A program made the translations under genes and the position numbers. Below, one piece after another: positions 8,749 to 18,014 of a stretch of DNA of 64,000 nt. The stretch covers positions 186,001 to 250,000 of the forward strand of contig NZ_LT608327.1 in the NCBI RefSeq assembly GCF_900095705.1, given 5' to 3'. Every line of letters begins with the position of its first letter. Position 1 is the first letter of the stretch. The notes under the pieces are model-generated. The model worked only from the letters and a program-made list of their open reading frames with translations, was not told where the DNA came from and did no database searches. Origin of the DNA: Fusobacterium massiliense. Lineage in GTDB: Bacteria > Fusobacteriota > Fusobacteriia > Fusobacteriales > Fusobacteriaceae.

Positions 8749-9014
8749 ATGCCTAATGAAATGATTGAAGAAACTATAAGAGATTCTAAAACTGAATCTG
8801 AAAGCATATTAGCATTAGAGATAGGGCATAGCATAGAAGATATAAAAGAAACTTTAGTTGAAATTAAAAATAAGGGTATTATTGAAATCCCTGAAAAATT
8901 AAAGACTACAAGGAAGTAAATATAGATAACTTAGTATATGATGTAAAAACTAAATGGAATGATATTCCAGTACAAAAAAAGAAAAGGTTGAGAGCTTATT
9001 TAAGAAGATATTAA
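8749..9014 (+). pseudogene. Frameshifted gene fragment of probable phage/element origin
   Basis: An ATG at 8749 opens 56 codons ending at the TAA at 8917-8919 (MPNEMIEETIRDSK...). A second frame, shifted by one base, runs from 8916 to the TAA at 9012-9014 (VNIDNLVYDVKTKWNDIPVQ...) and looks like a natural continuation ending in a basic tail. The segment IGHSIEDIKETLVEIKNKGI resembles a winged-helix piece such as those in phage replication proteins, but this is a weak likeness. No ribosome site is evident. I treat it as island debris between the integrase tail and the toxin-antitoxin pair. Confidence 0.4.
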
Positions 9015-9086
9015 AGATTATAGGGGAATAAAGATAAGCAGCCAACTTGTCTGATAAAAATAAAAAAAATTAAAGGAGTGACAAAT

Positions 9087-9329
9087 ATGTCGACATTGTA
9101 TGATTTAACATTAAAAAAAGAAGTTGCAAGAGAATGTGCTTGGGGAGTAATGGGGACTATTAGTAGAATTGAAAATAAAAAAGGAGAAAATGAAGTTTTA
9201 AATTTAATAGAAAAAAAAGTTTGGGAAAAAACAATGGATATTCCAAAAATGACTCTTGAAGAAGTTGAAAAATTTGATATAGAAGTAGATTTTTTAATAT
9301 CTCTTCTTTCAGAATTGGAGGGTAAATAA
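9087..9329 (+). CDS. Putative antitoxin of the zeta-type toxin
   Basis: An 80-residue acidic protein (MSTLYDLTLKKEVAR...) directly upstream of a zeta-toxin gene and overlapping its start by one base (TAATG). I chose the ATG at 9087: a TTAAAGGAG ribosome site ends 8-9 bases before it, and the alternative GTG at 9078 lies inside that site. Predicted mostly helical. It is not the classic Epsilon sequence as far as I can judge, so its antitoxin role rests on size and position, which are the norm for such modules. Confidence 0.65.
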   Translation: MSTLYDLTLKKEVARECAWGVMGTISRIENKKGENEVLNLIEKKVWEKTMDIPKMTLEEVEKFDIEVDFLISLLSELEGK

Positions 9330-10231
9330 TGGAAATAGAAAAAAATTATACTAATAGTGAACTTGAGTTTGCATTTAAAAAAATTTTAAAGAAATATACT
9401 CAAGATTATTTACCGAATGATAATCCAAAAGTATTTTTACTAGGAGGTCAACCAGGTGCTGGAAAAACAGCTTTAGAAAATATGATTAATATAAATAATG
9501 AATATATATCAATAAGTGGGGATGATTTTAGAGAATATCACCCTTTATTTAAAGAATTGAATAAGAAATATGGTAAAGAAGCTTCCAAACATACTCAACA
9601 ATGGGCTGGAGAGATGACAGAAAAACTTATAAAAGAACTAAAAGATAATAAATATAATTTAATCATTGAGGGAACTTTAAGAACTGCTGAACTACCTTTA
9701 AAAGAAGCGACTAGATTTAAAAAAGTAGGTTATGAAGTTGAATTGTGTGTTGTAGCTGTTAAACCTGAGAAATCAAGATTAGGGACTTTAGAAAGATATG
9801 AGACAATGCTAAAAAGAGGGAAGACTCCTAGAATGACTCCTAAAGAACATCATGATTTAGTTGTTAATAATATTCCTGATAATTTAGATGTCTTATATAA
9901 GTCAGGAAAATTTGATAATATTAGATTATTTAATAGAGATAATGAGTGTTTATATAATTTAAAAGAAACTCTTGATATTAGCCCTAAAGAAATTATTAAT
10001 CAAGAATTTAATAGTGAATGGAAGTTAAATGAGATTGAAGAATACAGAGAAAGATGGAATAATTTAATAGATGGTATGCAAAAAAGAGGCGAAGATAGAG
10101 ATGAAATTAAATCTCTAAAATTTGAAAGAAACTTTATTATAGATAGAATAAACAATTTTAAAGATATTAAAGAACATTCTAATATTTTTAATTCTGTCCA
10201 AAAGAATAAAGATAAAGATTTTGATAGATAA
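9329..10231 (+). CDS. Zeta-toxin family kinase (UDP-GlcNAc kinase-like)
   Basis: A 300-residue P-loop kinase of the zeta toxin family, which phosphorylates UDP-N-acetyl sugars and blocks peptidoglycan synthesis. Walker A is GGQPGAGKT (39-47). ISGDDFREYHP (62-72) contains the conserved aspartate and DxFR..HP substrate motif, and IEGTLR near residue 113-118 is the usual second sugar-binding motif. The last ~60 residues are a charged helical extension. Translation is coupled to the antitoxin by a one-base overlap. It is intact, unlike the neighbouring island genes, consistent with selection for retention of an addiction module. Confidence 0.82.
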   Translation: MEIEKNYTNSELEFAFKKILKKYTQDYLPNDNPKVFLLGGQPGAGKTALENMININNEYISISGDDFREYHPLFKELNKKYGKEASKHTQQWAGEMTEKLIKELKDNKYNLIIEGTLRTAELPLKEATRFKKVGYEVELCVVAVKPEKSRLGTLERYETMLKRGKTPRMTPKEHHDLVVNNIPDNLDVLYKSGKFDNIRLFNRDNECLYNLKETLDISPKEIINQEFNSEWKLNEIEEYRERWNNLIDGMQKRGEDRDEIKSLKFERNFIIDRINNFKDIKEHSNIFNSVQKNKDKDFDR

Positions 10232-10250
10232 AAATAAACAGGTGTGAAAT

Positions 10251-10284
10251 AAAAAGACTACTAATTGCAATTAGTAGTCTTTTT
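10251..10284 (+). terminator. Terminator of the toxin-antitoxin operon
   Basis: AAAAAGACTACTAATTGC is followed by its exact complement, giving a 13-bp perfect stem (AGACTACTAATTG / CAATTAGTAGTCT) with a T run after it. The A run before it makes the hairpin potentially bidirectional. Confidence 0.85.
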
Positions 10285-10680
10285 GATATTTCTTTTTTCA
10301 TTTTATTACTAGTAGTATTATTTAAATAACTTAAGTATACTATTAATTATTTTAGCAAAAAAATTATTTCTAACAATTTTTTGCTAAATTTTCTATTTCT
10401 TCATATCCATCATAGAACTTATAATAAAATTCACACAGAAGTCAATCCTTATTAGTAAGTTAATATATCCAACTTTTTGAGGTCAGTACAAAATTGGTCT
10501 CTGATATTCGTATTAGTCCGAAGAGCGTGTGTTCATTGAGCTTATAAAACTCAAACAAATGTTGATGGATTTTATTTGTTATTTTATTTATAGAAGATAA
10601 AAATTAGATAAAAATCAAATAAAATACTAGCATATATTGCTAAAATATTATATAATTACAAGATACAAAAGTTTTTTTAA
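10285..10680. other. Gene-free stretch behind the island
   Basis: AT-rich DNA of about 400 bases with no open frame I can support. It contains one degenerate palindromic repeat (10496-10553). I looked here for a second copy of the tRNA-Arg 3' end that would mark the far attachment site and did not see one. Confidence 0.5.
10496..10553 (+). repeat. Degenerate copy of the palindromic repeat
   Basis: The left arm and loop are recognisable (GGTCTCTGATATTCGTATTA, then GAAGAGCGTGTGTTCATTGA) followed by a damaged right arm (GCTTATAAAACTC). The closing ATACGG...AGAGACT is lost. No TATAGGAAAG flank is seen. Confidence 0.7.
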
Positions 10681-10694
10681 ATGTGGAGGGTAAA

Positions 10695-11885
10695 GTGAAA
10701 TATTCAGATAGAGTAGAAAAAATGAAATATTCAGCTGTAAGGAAATTGGTTCCTTTAGCAACAGAAGCTGAAAAAAAAGGAGTAAAAGTCTATCGTTTAA
10801 ATATAGGGCAACCTAATATAAAGACACCAAAATCTTTTTTTGAAGGTTTAAATAATATAAATGATGAAGTTATAAGATATGCAGATTCAAGAGGAGTTTC
10901 TGAATTGCTTGATAGAGTAGTTGAAGTTTATGCTAGAGATGGACATATCTTAAATAGAGAAGATGTAATTGTAACTCAAGGTGGAAGTGAAGCTTTGACA
11001 TTTGTAGTTTCAGCAATTTGTAATGAAGGAGATGAGATTTTAATTCCAGAACCTTTTTATTCGAATTATAAAAGTTTTATTGATTTTGCAGGAGGAGTAA
11101 TAAAACCAATACCAACAAATATAGTTAATGATTTTGCACTTCCAAGTAAAAGTGAAATAGTTAAATTAATATCTCCTAAGACAAAAGCAATATTATACTC
11201 AAATCCTTGTAATCCAACAGGAAAGGTTTACACAAAAGAAGAAGTAGAAATGCTTATAGAAATTGCTGTTGAAAATGATTTATTTATAATAGCAGATGAG
11301 CCATATAGAGAATTTATATATGACGATAATTTAAAATTCTATTCAGTTTTAGATTTTGAAGCAAAAGAAAATATTGTAGTTATAGACAGTGTTTCAAAAC
11401 ATTATAGTGCTTGTGGTGCTAGAGTTGGTTTTTTAATTTCAAAAAATAAAACATTTATGAATTATGTTATGAAGTTTTGTCAAGCTAGACTTGCTGCACC
11501 AACTGTAGAACAATATGCAGTAGCTAGTTTAATGAAAGAACCGAAAGAGTACTTTAAAGAAATTAAAGATATTTATAACAGAAGAAGGGATATTATAGTT
11601 AATTCTTTAAATAAAATAGAAGGAGTTACTTGTTCGGCACCTAATGGAGCAATTTATGCTTTTGCTAAATTACCAGTTGATAGTACGGAAGAATTTTGTA
11701 AATGGTTATTAACAGATTTTAGATATGAAAATTCAACTGTTATGATGGCTCCAGGGGAAGGTTTCTATGAAACTGAAGGTTTAGGAAAACAAGAAGTAAG
11801 ACTTTCGTTTTGTGTAGGAGAAGAAGATATAGAAAAAGCAATGAAAGTTTTAGAAGAAGCATTAAAAGTTTATAATAAAAGATAG
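10695..11885 (+). CDS. Class I/II PLP aminotransferase (aspartate aminotransferase-like)
   Basis: A 396-residue fold-type I aminotransferase. Motifs in order: NIGQPNI near 33-39, YSNPCNPTGKVY (substrate-binding Asn), IADEPYREFIYDD (cofactor Asp), and SVSKHYSACGARVG, with the PLP-binding lysine in SVSKHYS. R in EVRLSF near residue 370 would bind the alpha-carboxylate. It resembles subgroup I-gamma aspartate/aromatic aminotransferases; the donor/acceptor pair cannot be fixed. The GTG at 10695 is preferred because GGAGGG at 10685-10690 is correctly spaced before it, whereas the GTG at 10683 overlaps that site. Confidence 0.88.
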   Translation: MKYSDRVEKMKYSAVRKLVPLATEAEKKGVKVYRLNIGQPNIKTPKSFFEGLNNINDEVIRYADSRGVSELLDRVVEVYARDGHILNREDVIVTQGGSEALTFVVSAICNEGDEILIPEPFYSNYKSFIDFAGGVIKPIPTNIVNDFALPSKSEIVKLISPKTKAILYSNPCNPTGKVYTKEEVEMLIEIAVENDLFIIADEPYREFIYDDNLKFYSVLDFEAKENIVVIDSVSKHYSACGARVGFLISKNKTFMNYVMKFCQARLAAPTVEQYAVASLMKEPKEYFKEIKDIYNRRRDIIVNSLNKIEGVTCSAPNGAIYAFAKLPVDSTEEFCKWLLTDFRYENSTVMMAPGEGFYETEGLGKQEVRLSFCVGEEDIEKAMKVLEEALKVYNKR

Positions 11886-11895
11886 GAGAGTAAAA

Positions 11896-12225
11896 ATGAA
11901 AAAAGTTTTAATAATGTTAGCTTTAATATCAACTATAGCTAGTGCAACTGAAAAGTTTTCAGAGTTTTATATAATGGAAAAAGTTTTACCTCAATTATCT
12001 AAAGCACAAAGTTATACATTTGATGGAAAAGAATATAAGGCAGTAAAAGTAGATAAAAAAATATTAAAAGCACTAGACACAAGTAGTGATCCTTTTTATT
12101 ATACTAATTCAAAGAATGAAACAAAAATGGTAAGAATAGGAGATTATATAATAACACCTATGACATTTTCAGAGATAGATTCTATTGATATGAATTACTT
12201 TAAAGATAATTTTATAAAAAAATAA
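11896..12225 (+). CDS. Small secreted protein, unknown
   Basis: A 109-residue protein with a clear signal peptide (MKKVLIMLALISTIASA, cleavage expected near residue 17) and a mature part of about 90 residues with no motif I recognise and no cysteine. It sits 10 bases behind the aminotransferase and 21 bases before the YihY gene, each with its own ribosome site, so it is part of the same transcript. Probably periplasmic. Confidence 0.7.
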   Translation: MKKVLIMLALISTIASATEKFSEFYIMEKVLPQLSKAQSYTFDGKEYKAVKVDKKILKALDTSSDPFYYTNSKNETKMVRIGDYIITPMTFSEIDSIDMNYFKDNFIKK

Positions 12226-12246
12226 TATAATTAAAGAGGAAAAAGA

Positions 12247-13506
12247 ATGAAAAAATATCTTGAAAGTTTAAATTTTAAAATTGATACAAAAAATATAATG
12301 GAAATTTTAAAAAGAGCTTATGAAAAGTATAAGGGAGCAAATTCTACTTTTTGGGTAACTTCTCTATCTTTTTATACTATATTAGCAATAGTTCCTATTT
12401 TTGCTATTTTATTTAGTTTAGCTAATTGGTTTGGAGCAGGAGACTATATAGTAAGACAAATAGATAAGGTTTCACCAATAAAAAATGAGGCTCTTTATAC
12501 TTTAGAAACATTTTCGTATAATTTATTAGATAATGCTAGAGGAGGATTATTAGCAGGAGTAGGCTTTATATTTTTAGGCTGGACATTCTTACAAATGTTT
12601 TCATTGATAGAAGAAGCTTTTAATGACATTTGGCATATAAAAAAATCTAGAACTTTAATTAGAAAAATAAGTGATTATATATCATTTTTTATTTTTATTC
12701 CTTTATTGTTTATTATTTTAAATGGAGTGTTATTATTTCTTTTATCAAAAGTTCAAGGAATAAAAATACTTTATTATGTAGTCTCAAATGCATTACCTTT
12801 AGTAAGCTTAACTGTCTTCCTAATGTCTTTATATCTAGTTATGCCAAATACAAATGTAAAGATTTTTTCGGCTTTTTTCTCAGCTATTATTATATCTATA
12901 GCATTTATGATTTTTCAAAGATTATTTGTTTTACTTCAGTTTAGTTTAATAAAATATAATGCTATATATGGAAGTTTTTCTGTAGTATTCATATTTTTAA
13001 TATGGATAAGAGTCTGTTGGTTTTTAATTATTTTGGGAGTACATTTATCTTATTTACTTGAAAATATGAGTTTTGATTTAAACTTAGAGAATGAGGAATT
13101 GGTAACTAATTTTAATTCAAAATTGTATATTGTATTAAAAATATTACAAGAAATATCTTATAGATATGTTAAAAATATGCCTTTAGCAACTATAGATGAT
13201 CTAAAAAAAGTAATAAAGACTTCCCCAGTTATTATTGAAAGTCTTTTAGAAGAATTAATAAAAGGGAAATATATAGTTAGTACACAAGATTACGATGAAA
13301 AATCTTATTCAATTCAAAAAAATATTGAAAATGTATCTTTAGAAGAAATATATAATTTTGTTGCAAATATAGGAGAAAGTATATATTTTTTAGAAAATGA
13401 AGATGAAAAAAGTGATACAATAGAAAATAGAATAAAGAATAATAACTTTAAAGGGAATTTAATGGATCTTATAAATATGGAGGAAAAAAGTGAAAAAAAA
13501 GAATAA
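12247..13506 (+). CDS. YihY/BrkB family inner-membrane protein
   Basis: A 419-residue protein of the YihY/virulence-factor-BrkB family. The N-terminal ~270 residues hold about six membrane segments and the family pattern SLSFYTILAIVPIFAILFSL (about 39-58) and GSFSVVFIFLIWIRVCWFLI. The C-terminal ~140 residues are soluble and contain a region (about 300-350, IDDLKKVIKTSPVIIESLLE) that looks like a winged helix, as in the longer members of the family. Formerly misnamed RNase BN; the biochemical role is not settled. The 3' end overlaps the penicillin-binding protein gene by 17 bases. Confidence 0.85.
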   Translation: MKKYLESLNFKIDTKNIMEILKRAYEKYKGANSTFWVTSLSFYTILAIVPIFAILFSLANWFGAGDYIVRQIDKVSPIKNEALYTLETFSYNLLDNARGGLLAGVGFIFLGWTFLQMFSLIEEAFNDIWHIKKSRTLIRKISDYISFFIFIPLLFIILNGVLLFLLSKVQGIKILYYVVSNALPLVSLTVFLMSLYLVMPNTNVKIFSAFFSAIIISIAFMIFQRLFVLLQFSLIKYNAIYGSFSVVFIFLIWIRVCWFLIILGVHLSYLLENMSFDLNLENEELVTNFNSKLYIVLKILQEISYRYVKNMPLATIDDLKKVIKTSPVIIESLLEELIKGKYIVSTQDYDEKSYSIQKNIENVSLEEIYNFVANIGESIYFLENEDEKSDTIENRIKNNNFKGNLMDLINMEEKSEKKE

Positions 13507-15673
13507 AAAAAAAGGAAATTCTTTAATTCAAAAATTACTAATTTTTTTAGTAATTTTAGTAGTAGCTGTAGTGCTATTTTTACAAAAAAGATATTTTTTA
13601 TTTTTTTCAGTCCTAGCCATATCTTTTATAAGTTATATATTTTATCTTGTAGTAAAAAGTTTTGATAAAGAAAAAAGTCTTTTTTCCAAAAGAAAAGCTA
13701 TATTGATAATGATAATTTTTGTATGTTTTCTTATCTACGTATTAAGACTTATTAAGATACAGTTTTTTGATGTTGAAAAATACACAAATCTGATGAATAA
13801 ACAATTGCTAAGTACAGATAGAGAAACAGGACAAAGAGGAATTATTTATGATAGCAATGGTAAAAAAATGGCTTTTAATAAAAGATTGTATACTTTAATA
13901 GTTGATCCTTCTTTATTGAATGATGATAAAGTTAGAGATAATCTTTTAAAGGATATTACTGCTATAAAAGAAAGTGGTATAATAGAGTTAAATCCAAATG
14001 TTGAAGAAGAAATAAAAGATTTAGCTGAAAAGAATATTAGATATAAAGTCTTACTAAAAAATATAGATGATGAAAAGAAAGAAAAAATAGATGCCTTATT
14101 AACAGAGCTTCATAAAGAAACTAATGGAAAGAAAAAGAAATATAGAACGCATTTAATGTTTGAAAAATTAATAGATAGAGTATATTTTCAAAAAAAAGAA
14201 TATGAAAAATTAATTGGAATATACGGAATGACTGAAAATAGTAATTCACAGAAAATAGGGGTTTCAGGTCTTGAAAAAGGTTATGAAAAATATTTAGTAG
14301 AAAGAAGAAGAGCTATTTCAAAACTCTATGGTCTTAATAAGAAAAATACATTGGCATTATCCAAAGATGTATTGTATTTAAATTTAGATGGAAAAGATTT
14401 ACATTTGACTATAAATACCAATCTTAACTATATTTTAAATGAAGAGATAAAAACACAATTTGAAGCAACAAATGCTTATGAAGCTTATGGCGTTATAATG
14501 GATCCAAATAGTGGTAAAATATTAGCTCTATCAGCTTTTTCTAAGGACACAAACTTATTAAGAAACAACCTTTTTCAAAGTCAGTACGAACCGGGATCAA
14601 TTTTTAAACCTCTTATAGTTGCAGCAGCAATGAATGAAAATTTTATAACTCCTGAAAGTAAGTTTGATGTAGGAGACGGAAGAATAGTAAGATTTAAAAG
14701 AACTATTAGAGAAAGTAGTAGATCTACAAGGGGAGTTATCACAGCTAGAGAAGTTATAATGAAGTCAAGTAACGTTGGAATGGTTCTTATAAGTGATTAT
14801 TTTAGTAATGAACTTTTTGAAAAATATTTGAAAGATTTTGGCTTGTATAATAAGACAGGAGTAGATTTTCCTAATGAATTAAAACCATATACTTTACCAT
14901 ATGATAAATGGGATGGTTTAAAGAAAAATAATATGGCATTCGGACAAGGTGTAGTTGTTACTCCTATTCAAATGATAACTGCGTTTTCAGCTGTTGTAAA
15001 TGGTGGAATACTTTATAAGCCTTATATTGTTGATAATATAACAGATTCTGATGGAAATGTAATAATGAGAAATATCCCAACTAAAGTCAGAAGAGTTGTG
15101 TCTGAAGATGTTTCTAAAAAAATGAGAAGTATTTTGGAAGATACTGTTGCGAATGGAACAGGGAGAAGAGCTAAAGTTGAAGGATATGCTGTTGGAGGAA
15201 AAACAGGTACCGCACAGCTAAGTGGAGGAAAAACAGGTTATTTAAAACAAGAATATTTATCTTCATTTATAGGATTCTTCCCAGCAGATGACCCTAAATA
15301 TGTTGTAATGGCTATGTTTATGAGACCTCAGTCGGAAGTCATGGCAAATAAATTCGGGGGTGTGGTTGCTGCACCAGTTGTAGGTAATGTTATAGGTAGA
15401 ATAATAAAACAAGAAGAAAATTTTGGAAAAAATATTTCAAAAATAAATTTTTCAAAAGAAAATAAATTAAGTAATACAAGAGATATTACAGCTGTAAGTT
15501 ATGAAGATGTTATGCCTGATTTAGAGGGAATGAGTCCACAAGAAGTTTTAGCTCTTTTTAAAGATACGAATATTGATATCGAAGTAGTTGGAATAGGTCT
15601 CGTGAAAGAACAATTACCTAAAAAAGGAGAAAACTTAGATAATATTAGGAAGATAAAAATTATTTTAGAGTAA
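13490..15673 (+). CDS. Class B penicillin-binding protein with PASTA domain (FtsI/PBP2-like)
   Basis: A 727-residue transpeptidase that cross-links septal or side-wall peptidoglycan in the periplasm. Transpeptidase motifs: SxxK in EPGSIFKP (near 369), SxN in KSSNVGM (near 426) and KTG in GGKTGTAQ (near 571). The C-terminal ~57 residues (MPDLEGMSPQEVL...) form one PASTA domain. The N-terminus is unusual, with three hydrophobic segments (about 17-33, 36-54 and 69-87) rather than one anchor. The start is GTG, 17 bases inside the preceding gene, with a GGAGGAAAAAA site. PASTA-bearing PBPs are more familiar from Firmicutes. Confidence 0.85.
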   Translation: MKKKNKKKGNSLIQKLLIFLVILVVAVVLFLQKRYFLFFSVLAISFISYIFYLVVKSFDKEKSLFSKRKAILIMIIFVCFLIYVLRLIKIQFFDVEKYTNLMNKQLLSTDRETGQRGIIYDSNGKKMAFNKRLYTLIVDPSLLNDDKVRDNLLKDITAIKESGIIELNPNVEEEIKDLAEKNIRYKVLLKNIDDEKKEKIDALLTELHKETNGKKKKYRTHLMFEKLIDRVYFQKKEYEKLIGIYGMTENSNSQKIGVSGLEKGYEKYLVERRRAISKLYGLNKKNTLALSKDVLYLNLDGKDLHLTINTNLNYILNEEIKTQFEATNAYEAYGVIMDPNSGKILALSAFSKDTNLLRNNLFQSQYEPGSIFKPLIVAAAMNENFITPESKFDVGDGRIVRFKRTIRESSRSTRGVITAREVIMKSSNVGMVLISDYFSNELFEKYLKDFGLYNKTGVDFPNELKPYTLPYDKWDGLKKNNMAFGQGVVVTPIQMITAFSAVVNGGILYKPYIVDNITDSDGNVIMRNIPTKVRRVVSEDVSKKMRSILEDTVANGTGRRAKVEGYAVGGKTGTAQLSGGKTGYLKQEYLSSFIGFFPADDPKYVVMAMFMRPQSEVMANKFGGVVAAPVVGNVIGRIIKQEENFGKNISKINFSKENKLSNTRDITAVSYEDVMPDLEGMSPQEVLALFKDTNIDIEVVGIGLVKEQLPKKGENLDNIRKIKIILE

Positions 15674-15688
15674 TTTTTGGGAGAAAAT

Positions 15689-18001
15689 ATGCAATATTTT
15701 GATGTATATGTAGATGGGATAAAAGATTTATACACGTATTTAGATGAAAAAGATGAATATGCGCTTGGAGATAATGTAATAGTACCATTTAGAAATACAA
15801 AAAAAAGTGGATTTTTGATAAGAAAAAATGAAAATAAAAACTTTGATTTTAAAGTTTTAAATATTTTATCGAAAATGAAAAACTCTGTAAAATTATCTAT
15901 GAAGCAGTTGGAATTAATAGAGTGGTTAGTTAGTTATTATTTAGCTAGTTATGACTCTGTTATTAGTGCCATTTTACCTAAAAAAGTAAAAATAAGTTAT
16001 TCAAATAGTTATCAACTTAACTTTCAAGTCTTAAGAGAAAAGCTAGAGTTTATTGAAAACGAGATTGTCACTTATATTTTATCTTTAGGAGATATGACAG
16101 AAAAAACTGCAAGAGCAAAATTTAAAGTAGTTTTATTTAAAGAATTAATAGAAGAAAAAATTTTAAAATTAAAGAATGGAATTGTTTCAATAGATGTTCA
16201 AAATTTTTATAAATTGGAAGGAAAAAACTTAGAAATATTCAAGTATTATGAAAAAAAATTGTCAGTCAAAAAAGAAAAAATAGAAAAAATTTTTTCAAGA
16301 AAAGATATAAAAAAATTAGAGGAAAAAAGAATTTTAGAAGTAATTACAAATATTTCAAATAAAAAAAATCTAGAAGAAGAGAAATTATCAAAAATCAACA
16401 AGACTGAAACTATACTTACTGGGGAACAACTACTTGTAAAAGAAAAAATAGAAAAAAGTGATAATAGGTATTTTCTATTAAAAGGTGTTACAGGTTCAGG
16501 GAAAACAGAAGTTTATTTAGAGCTTATAAAAAATGCCTTTTTTAATGGAGAAGGAAGTATATTTTTAGTACCTGAAATATCATTAACTCCTCAAATGATG
16601 AATAGATTCAGGAATGAATTTAAAAATAATATAGCAATTTTACATAGTTCTCTGAGGGATAATGATAGAGCTAAAGAATGGGAAGCAATATACAAAGGAG
16701 AGAAGAAGATAGTTTTAGGAGTTAGATCTGCAATATTTTCTCCGGTAAAAAATTTGAAGTATATCATATTAGATGAAGAGCATGAAGGAACTTATAAACA
16801 AGATAGTAATCCAAGATATAATGCAAAATATGTTGCAATAAAGAGATGCCTTATAGAAAAATGTAAATTAATATTAGGTTCAGCTACTCCATCAATAGAA
16901 AGTTTTTATTATGCTAAAACAGGTATATATGAGTTATTAGAGATAAATAAAAGACATGGAAATTCTGTAATGCCTGACATAGAAGTTGTTGATATGAAAA
17001 AAGAGGATAATACTTTTTTTAGTAAAAAACTTTTAAATGAAATAAAGAATACTTTATTAAAAAATGAGCAAGTAATTTTGTTTTTGAATAGAAAAGGCTA
17101 TTCAACATATATTCAATGTAAAAAATGTGGTTATGTCGAAGAATGTCCTGATTGTTCAATAAAAATGAGTTATTATAGTAGTATAAATCAATATAAGTGT
17201 AACTATTGTGGAAAACATAAAAAATACAATGGGAAATGCTCAAAATGTGGAAGTGAAGATTTGGTACATAGTGGAAAAGGTATTGAAAGAATAGAAGATG
17301 AGTTAAAAAAATATTTTAATGTTCCTATAATAAAAGCTGATGCTGATTTATCTAAGAGTAAAAATTATTTTCAAAATTTATATGAAGATTTTTTAAATAA
17401 GAAATATAGTATTTTGATAGGTACACAGATAATAACTAAAGGGTTACATTTTCCAGATGTAACTTTAGTTGGAGTGATAAACTCAGATACAACTTTAAAT
17501 TTTCCAGATTTTCGTTCAGGAGAAAAAACTTTTCAATTATTAACCCAAGTTTCAGGAAGAGCAGGTAGAGGTTTAAAAAAGGGAAAGGTCATTATTCAGT
17601 CTTTTGAACCAGAAAATACAATAATAAAAGATAGTCGTGAAGAAAATTATGGACTTTTTTATGAAAAGGAAATAAAATCTAGAAAGATATTTTCCTATCC
17701 ACCATTTAGTAAAATAATAAATGTTGGTTTTTCTTCAGAAGATGAACAAAGATTATGGGAAATTTCAAATAATATTTTGAATCAGATAAAAAAAGAAAGT
17801 TCAGAACTTAATTTATATATTAATGGACCTTTACCAAGTTTGGTATATAAGGTAAAAAAAAGATTTAGAGTAAATATTTTTATAAAAGGCAAGAAAGAAG
17901 ATATTGAAAAAATAAAAACAGTATTAAGAAAAATTATAAGAGTATATAATGATATAAAAGTTAGAATGGTAGTAGATATAGATTCAATTAATTTGATGTA
18001 A
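15689..18001 (+). CDS. priA: Primosomal replication-restart helicase PriA
   Basis: A 770-residue superfamily 2 helicase that reloads the replisome at stalled forks. The N-terminal ~100 residues form the DNA 3'-end-binding domain. Walker A is GVTGSGKTEVY (about 268-278) and Walker B is LDEEHEGTYKQ. Eight cysteines in four CxxC-type pairs (CKKCGYVEECPDC, CNYCGKHKKYNGKCSKC) around 475-520 bind two zinc ions. The helicase motif VSGRAGRG is present. The ATG at 15689 follows TTGGGAGAAAAT, a proper ribosome site; the upstream TTG is not needed. It starts 15 bases behind the PBP gene. Confidence 0.95.
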   Translation: MQYFDVYVDGIKDLYTYLDEKDEYALGDNVIVPFRNTKKSGFLIRKNENKNFDFKVLNILSKMKNSVKLSMKQLELIEWLVSYYLASYDSVISAILPKKVKISYSNSYQLNFQVLREKLEFIENEIVTYILSLGDMTEKTARAKFKVVLFKELIEEKILKLKNGIVSIDVQNFYKLEGKNLEIFKYYEKKLSVKKEKIEKIFSRKDIKKLEEKRILEVITNISNKKNLEEEKLSKINKTETILTGEQLLVKEKIEKSDNRYFLLKGVTGSGKTEVYLELIKNAFFNGEGSIFLVPEISLTPQMMNRFRNEFKNNIAILHSSLRDNDRAKEWEAIYKGEKKIVLGVRSAIFSPVKNLKYIILDEEHEGTYKQDSNPRYNAKYVAIKRCLIEKCKLILGSATPSIESFYYAKTGIYELLEINKRHGNSVMPDIEVVDMKKEDNTFFSKKLLNEIKNTLLKNEQVILFLNRKGYSTYIQCKKCGYVEECPDCSIKMSYYSSINQYKCNYCGKHKKYNGKCSKCGSEDLVHSGKGIERIEDELKKYFNVPIIKADADLSKSKNYFQNLYEDFLNKKYSILIGTQIITKGLHFPDVTLVGVINSDTTLNFPDFRSGEKTFQLLTQVSGRAGRGLKKGKVIIQSFEPENTIIKDSREENYGLFYEKEIKSRKIFSYPPFSKIINVGFSSEDEQRLWEISNNILNQIKKESSELNLYINGPLPSLVYKVKKRFRVNIFIKGKKEDIEKIKTVLRKIIRVYNDIKVRMVVDIDSINLM

Positions 18002-18014
18002 GAAAGGAAAAATT

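Noticed and set aside
8715-8834. N-terminal extension of the serine recombinase remnant
   Set aside because: The frame stays open, but the encoded residues are hydrophobic and unrelated to any recombinase, and the opposite strand here encodes part of another fragment. It is a chance extension across a junction.
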